From Rugalucina vietnamica (lineage: Eukaryota; Mollusca; Bivalvia; Lucinida; Lucinidae): 64,000 nucleotides of DNA. The position numbers and the translations under genes were made by a program. Location: the NCBI GenBank assembly GCA_964017185.1, contig OZ024874.1, positions 37,734,721 through 37,798,720 on the forward strand, written 5' to 3'. Positions 61,381-64,000 of this stretch are shown here, piece after piece. How positions within the stretch are numbered: the stretch's first letter is position 1; each line of letters starts with the position of its first letter. The notes under the pieces are model-generated. The model ran no database searches. It was not told where the DNA came from and saw nothing but the letters and a program-made list of their open reading frames with translations.

Positions 61381-64000
61381 CTGATCAAAATTGATGACGC
61401 TTGAGTGGCCACAAGACTAAAAATTGATTTTTCAAACATTCAAGGGCAGCTAACTCCGCAGTCCAGGGTCGAATTTGGCTCAAAATCGAACTCATTCAAG
61501 ATGTTATGGTTATCCTTGTTATTTCCAAGAATGAAGAAGATCCGATCAAAATTGAAGGCGCCAGAGTGGCCACAATACAAAATATTGATTTTTCAAACAC
61601 TAATGGGCAGCTAACTCCACAGTCAGAGGTCGGATCTGGCCAAAATTTTAACTCATCCGAGATACTGTAGTTATCATTGTTACCTGCAAGAATGAAGAAG
61701 ATCCACTGAAAAACAAAGATGCTAGAGTGGCCACAACACAAAATATTGATTTTTCAAACACTCAAGGGCAGTTAACTATGCAGTCAGATGTCCGATCTGA
61801 TCGAAATTCGAACTCATCCGAGATATTGTAGTTATCCTTGTAACCTGCAAGAATGAAGAAGATCCACTGAAAAACAAAGATGCTAGAGTGGCCACAACAC
61901 AAAATATTAATTTTTCAAACACTCAAGGGCAGATAATTCCGCAGTCAGAGGTCGGATCTGGTCGAAATTCGAACTCATCCGAGATGTTATGGATGTCTTT
62001 GTTACTTCCAAGAAAAAAGAAGATCCAAATAAAAATGAAGGCGCTAGAGTGGCCACATCACTAAATATTGATTTTTCACAGTCAAGGCAGATAACTCTTC
62101 AGTCAAGGGTCGGATCTGGCTGAAATTCGAACTCATCCGAGATGTTATGGCTATCCTTGTTACTTCCAAGTATGAAGAAGATCCGATCAAAATTTAAGGC
62201 GCTAGAGTGGCCACAACACAAAATAATGATTTTTCAAACACTCAAGGGCAGCTAACTCCACAGTCAGAGGTCAGATCTGGCTGAAATTCGAACCCATCCG
62301 AGATATTATAGTTTTTCTTGTTACCTGCAAGAATGAAGAAGATCCAATGAAAAATAAAGGTGCTAGAGTGGCCACAACATTTTTCCCATTATAAGTCTAT
62401 GGGGATTTTTCCAGACGCTCAAGGGCAGCTAACTCCGCAACCTGAGGTCGAACCTGGCTGAAATTCAAACTCATCTGAGATATTATGATTGTCCTTCTTA
62501 TTCCCAAGAATGAAGAAGATCCAATCAAAAATGAAGTTGCTAGAGTGGCCACAACATTTTCCCCATTATAACTCAATGGGAGCTATCTGTTGCCATGGAA
62601 ACCAGAGTTCTGATCAGACATGGCCCAAAACCTAATGCAACCTTTCCCCCTCCTCAATGATGCTTCAGATAAAATTTGATTGCGATTGGTCTTGTTGTCT
62701 TAGAGATATTCAAGATTGAAAGTGTGAATGGACAGATGGATGCACGGACGCACCCACGGACGACGGCTCAACTACCATACTATAAGCTCACCTTGTGAGC
62801 CGAACAAGCCTTCGGCTCAGGTGAGCTAACAAATACGGTAATATAGAAGAATATACGTGCAAGGGTAACATGAAACCAATACCAAAATAAACCTCATTGA
62901 GTGAAATAGTGTGGTTTAGGTTAGCCATCGGGTCAATAGGTTTCTGTTTAGAATGAAATTTTCTGACTTGAAACATTGGTTTGTTTTGTTGTTCACGGGG
63001 ACTCAACTCTTAAATATGTTTATTGATGTACTTATATGCCCTATGCAAGAATACAATATACTAAATGTAATAGTTCATAGATAACAGGAAAAGTCCAATC
63101 ATGTAGTTTACCTGTAATATTCACACAGAATATAGAATAGGTGAGGTACAATGTCTACTTTCATATCAGCCAGTCTCAAGTGGGTAAACCTGTGGCAGCC
63201 AACTCTCAATAGTATCTCCTCAATAAGATCTACAATTACAAAGTTATGTATCTGCTTATAAACAAAGAGTGTCTTATACTTTTGTTTTGTGGCCCATAGG
63301 ACACAACTTGGTGGCAGTTAGGTTCAAACTTGCATGCTCTCAAACAGGAGTCTACCACTAGGCCACTATGCTCACCTTTATACAAGGAACTCTGCAGATC
63401 AAGAACTTAGGTGTGATTAAAGAGTAAACGTATGTCATTGACAGTAACTATGTAGAGTAACTATCAAGGACATTAACTATTATCTTGAAACTTAGTATGC
63501 AACATTGGGGACTAAAGCTCTGTAAAGTAGAGTTTAATGACACTGGAATGACCTTGACCTGTTTAACAGCAAGGTCAACTTTGGTTGTCTACCTTCAGAA
63601 GTAGAAGACTGTTACAAAGTCTTTAAATGGGGAAAACTAGCAGAAAATGGGCAAATGGTTTTGTGTTTTTGAAAATATTTTCAATCAAGGTTTGTTTGGC
63701 CCTTCCCATGGCAACATAAGGCCATATAATTTGGCATAAATACCAAATTTCAGGTGAGCATTTATAGGACCATTAGTTCTCTGGTTTGTTACATGTTGTA
63801 AAAATATTGTATCTTGTAGTTACCTGATGGAGGCGCACTATCAAAATCGTCTCCCTCTAAATTAAGGCGCTGTAATGAGTTCCACTTAGGCAAGTATTGG
63901 GCTATACCAGCAAAATACTCTGGATGTCTAAATGACAATGATATCACTGAACTGCTCTCTTCTGTTGTCTCATGTAGGTTATCCATTAAAATATTCCTAC
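46887..64000 (-). CDS. LRR (ribonuclease-inhibitor-type) gene, 5' part outside window
   Basis: Gene-level entry for seven exons joined here by splice sites and phase: 64000-63824, 63229-63112, 60942-60803, 54812-54456, 53621-53544, 49392-49317 and 47118-46887. Phases at the six introns are 1, 2, 1, 1, 1, 2 and match every time; no stop occurs until TAG at 46887-46889. The product is about 350 residues in this window, with repeated LxxLxL segments (LQRLNLEGDDF, FTHLRLADM, VKDLCLSRINL, LNTLKLVDCCI, LTVLSLSSNQL, LQELDLSSCNI, LRKLNISGMIL) spaced as in RNase-inhibitor/NLR-type LRRs. Such repeats bind proteins or ligands. Because no NACHT, CARD, death or TIR domain is visible, NLR is possible but unproven. 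Introns of 0.5-6 kb are filled with transposons. Additional exons could be missed where the phase would also allow it. Confidence 0.7.
47119..48010. other. Intron with two strong hairpins
   Basis: Intron of the LRR gene. It contains a hairpin near 47525-47568 (catgttcaaa/tttgaacatg) and a cruciform at 47641-47744 (separate entry). Nothing else recognised. Confidence 0.5.
47641..47744. repeat. 104-bp near-perfect cruciform
   Basis: Outer arms 47641-47655 and 47730-47744 (cattcattaacattc and its inverse) are perfect over 15 bp. Inner arms 47668-47683 and 47701-47716 (ggggagtgttgaaaac and its inverse) are perfect over 16 bp. Likely a tiny MITE or the ends of one. No clear target duplication. 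Confidence 0.75.
48012..49240 (-). mobile_element. Decayed family-A copy in LRR intron
   Basis: Left: aatggtccttagaatgctca, then cctgagat (decayed inverted 3' end). Right: ataagatcacctataagctc, then aggtgtgcta (decayed 5' hairpin). The core has two to three units with ggcggccatcttggtcatgt and aaaataggtcaagg. More substitutions than the copies at 13-43 kb, so an older insertion. Confidence 0.65.
49317..49392 (-). CDS. LRR gene exon (LQELDL)
   Basis: 76 nt. Acceptor TTTCCAG before 49392; donor AAG-GTACAG after 49317. Adds GT to the G left upstream (Gly) and reads GAQFLSSLLVTNRCRRLQEL, then DL, leaving AG. The GxxxLxxxLxxxxxLxxLxLS pattern is a textbook RNase-inhibitor LRR. The donor GTACAG is less usual than GTAAGT; the phase match to both neighbours supports it. 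Confidence 0.7.
49393..49915. other. LRR intron, no recognised repeat
   Basis: Single-copy-looking sequence with a C-rich stretch at 49863-49883. Nothing further supported. Confidence 0.4.
50700..51890. repeat. 129-bp tandem array, about 9 copies
   Basis: The phrase ataaggcaaaatcactga recurs at near-constant 129-bp spacing (about 51340, 51469, 51598, 51727 and 51856), with earlier, more diverged copies at about 50826, 50953, 51081 and 51211. Each unit has a fixed order: gcaaaatcactgaa, the AGGTCANNNTGACCT palindrome, ataagtatattggggtcaaa, ctggtcatactcactcataa, gaaaatatactaattgagtg. The central copies are the most uniform. Confidence 0.9.
50989..51773. promoter_or_regulatory. Five perfect ERE-type palindromes in register
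   Basis: AGGTCANNNTGACCT (inverted AGGTCA half-sites, 3-bp spacer) occurs perfectly at 51245-51259, 51374-51388, 51503-51517, 51631-51645 and 51759-51773, and with a single end mismatch at 50989-51003. Spacers are CAG or GAC. AGGTCACAGTGACCT is the consensus estrogen-response element as in Xenopus vitellogenin A2. Whether any receptor binds here is unknown. Confidence 0.85.
53067..53543. other. LRR intron between element I and exon
   Basis: AT-rich, no recognised element. The + frame at 53352-53534 has no family resemblance. Confidence 0.4.
53544..53621 (-). CDS. LRR gene exon (LTVLSLSSNQL)
   Basis: 78 nt. Acceptor CATTTTAG before 53621; donor CTTG-GTAAGC after 53544. The incoming TG completes G to Val. 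Reads MKRDLIEVIQNHPSLTVLSL, then SSNQL, leaving G. A full LRR consensus (LxxLxLSxNxL). Flanking phases are 1 and 1. Confidence 0.8.
53666..54018. mobile_element. 353-bp TA-flanked MITE in LRR intron
   Basis: Ends CCGTAAAAATTCTATTAAAC and the inverse of CCGTAAAAATTCTATTAAAT; TA at 53664-53665 and 54019-54020. Further inner inverted homology (cgcccgagtgttta / gagtgtgggcattta). Non-coding. Superfamily undetermined. Confidence 0.8.
54456..54812 (-). CDS. LRR gene exon (largest)
   Basis: 357 nt. Acceptor TCTCTTGCAG before 54812; donor CTGG-GTATGT after 54456. AT joins the upstream A (Asn). Encodes about 118 residues with four LRR-like turns: VKDLCLSRINLDQLGF, CLTNIRLVYIDW, VLKSFSMCKLLTKSSVEAL and LNTLKLVDCCIPGEL. 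Tryptophan-rich insert DWNSTCTNDSVLEQWPDLW between turns. The longest clean coding stretch of the window. Confidence 0.8.
54813..55333. other. LRR intron, unassigned
   Basis: No element recognised. The - frame at 55198-55527 overlaps the inverted-repeat block and has no family resemblance. Confidence 0.4.
55895..56410. repeat. Motif block of ACGCCGTG / GGCGTT
   Basis: GC-rich island made of degenerate copies of acgccgtg and tcacggcgt in both orientations, opening with cctgtcacaccagggcggcg. The opening resembles the TIR of the 4165-4836 element (cctgtcacac), suggesting a related foldback transposon with a different filler motif. Open frames at 56066-56469 arise from the motif. Confidence 0.65.
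56411..56754. other. AT-rich spacer between motif blocks
   Basis: Contains a short AT dinucleotide run (56560-56572). Nothing else recognised. Confidence 0.4.
56755..57590. repeat. Motif blocks of ACGCCGTG and CGTATG/GTACGCTG
   Basis: 56760-56930 continues the acgccgtg motif. 56995-57130 and 57350-57570 are built from acgtatg, gtacgctg and cttatgc phrases, also in both orientations, ending gtatccctttaaagggcc with a central TTTAAA. A + strand piece at 57140-57330 between them has atgaaccattagatgttcat-type reiteration. Probably two or three related foldback elements, partly nested. Confidence 0.55.
59330..59830. repeat. Diverged tandem units (~180 bp)
   Basis: The order cctagca-att-ttgat-cca, ttctagggctagtgg, gtcgagatatatgc recurs near 59373, 59578 and 59752 with many changes. 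Old tandem repeats in the right arm of the inverted-repeat block. Confidence 0.5.
60803..60942 (-). CDS. LRR gene exon (linker)
   Basis: 140 nt. Acceptor TTTTATAG before 60942; donor GAAA-GTAAGT after 60803 (perfect consensus). The first G completes AG to Arg. Reads KDALKVQPMELLSLVHTKES ... HELSLEQFQKFE, leaving A. LRR character is weak here, so it may be a linker or a degenerate repeat; the splice sites and phase are its main support. Confidence 0.65.
61281..62827 (-). mobile_element. Element R (family B), complete, in LRR intron
   Basis: Left: inverted 3' end aacaagtagcccaagggcaa, then tgatcgctcacctgagagtc. Right: inverted 5' end tataagctcaccttgtgagc, then cttcggctcaggtgagct, with an 8-bp gaacaagc interrupting the hairpin loop. 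Core: eight copies of a 161-bp unit. 62575-62760 matches the 5' region of elements B and D (gttgccatggaaaccagagt), which assigns R to family B. Contains T29 at 61347-61375. Confidence 0.85.
61403..62560. repeat. 161-bp tandem array, 8 copies
   Basis: The phrase gagtggccaca starts at 61403, 61564, 61725, 61886, 62047, 62205, 62366 and 62543 (spacings 161, 161, 161, 161, 158, 161, 177). Each unit also has gggcagctaactccgcagtc and aactcatccgagat. It forms the core of element R. Confidence 0.9.
62828..63111. other. LRR intron, no recognised repeat
   Basis: Short intron stretch between element R and the next exon; nothing recognised. Confidence 0.4.
63112..63229 (-). CDS. LRR gene exon (FTHLRLADM)
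   Basis: 118 nt. Acceptor ATTGTAG before 63229; donor ACAG-GTAAAC after 63112. AT joins the upstream G (Asp). Reads LIEEILLRVGCHRFTHLRLA, then DMKVDIVPHLFYILCEYY, leaving AG. LxxLxL pattern with helix-type flanks. Phases 1 in, 2 out. Confidence 0.75.
63465..63786 (+). mobile_element. Old family-A fragment in LRR intron
   Basis: Decayed core (atgaccttgacctgtttaac, ggggaaaactagcagaaaat) and a recognisable 3' end TTCAGGTGAGCATTTATAGG, then accattagttctctggttt. The 5' end is absent. It sits 37 bp from the donor of the 63824 exon. Confidence 0.65.
63824..64000 (-). CDS. LRR gene exon, continues past window
   Basis: Open from the window edge to the donor TCAG-GTAACT. Reads NILMDNLHETTEESSSVISL, then PKWNSLQRLNLEGDDFDSAP, leaving G. 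LQRLNLEGDDF is an LRR strand. The Met within it is not taken as the start because the frame stays open to the edge. Confidence 0.7.

Noticed and set aside
61403-62560. CRISPR-like or coding tandem array
   Set aside because: 161-bp units are contiguous and not in frame (161 is not a multiple of 3); transposon core.
9656-62827. Autonomous Rep/helicase or DDE transposase gene
   Set aside because: No frame long enough or with recognisable motifs; all elements here are non-autonomous.

Overview
This is a eukaryotic window: introns with GT/AG boundaries, no prokaryotic gene density, and most of the sequence in repeats. The repeat style (a terminal hairpin beside a TCCG-type microsatellite, tandem cores, tRNA-type SINE tails, many MITEs) looks lophotrochozoan to me, most probably a bivalve mollusc. 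That is pattern recognition, not a search result.

Only two protein-coding loci can be supported. (1) On the + strand, 2248-2448 is the last coding exon of an endonuclease/exonuclease/phosphatase-fold protein of the CCR4/nocturnin/Angel type; its upstream exons lie before the window. (2) On the - strand, a leucine-rich-repeat gene enters at 64000 and runs to a stop at 46887. Seven exons (63824-64000, 63112-63229, 60803-60942, 54456-54812, 53544-53621, 49317-49392, 46887-47118) join in a single reading frame, with every intron phase matching. They encode ribonuclease-inhibitor-type LRRs; no N-terminal effector domain falls in the window.

Layout. 1-704: a ~354-bp tandem repeat. 705-9655: the EEP exon, its 3' flank, SINE-like fragments, a short hairpin element and a TTAA-flanked foldback element. 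9656-15181: one complete element, then three head-to-tail copies. 15391-43514: one 28-kb Russian-doll structure in which a host element is interrupted again and again by relatives and by other transposons; several insertions can be removed on paper to restore the host sequence. 43515-46700: a second hairpin-ended family, a Tc1/mariner-like MITE and decayed copies. 46887-64000: the LRR gene, whose introns carry a complete element (49916-53066) holding a 129-bp array of perfect estrogen-response-element palindromes, a TA-flanked MITE, a 5.4-kb inverted-repeat intron block, motif-rich blocks (acgccgtg, cgtatg) and an element with eight 161-bp repeats.

Main result. At least four non-autonomous element families share one plan: a 5' end with a short hairpin (AGCTCACCTGAGCC... 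or AGCTCGCCTG...), often followed by a CGTC/TCCG microsatellite; a tandem core of ~129, ~147, 161, 191 or ~452 bp; an inverted copy of the 5' motif near the 3' end (CTCAGGTGAGC or CAGGCGAGC); then a 3' stem-loop. Where the target can be read they sit in T tracts with no clear target duplication. This matches the published plan of Helitron2/Helentron-type rolling-circle non-autonomous elements (asymmetric terminal inverted repeats, 3' stem-loop, T/T target), but no Rep/helicase gene is present here, so the assignment is inference. The cores are unusually rich in sequences resembling nuclear-receptor, YY1, NF-Y and E-box sites, and the terminal motif is a consensus 5' splice site.
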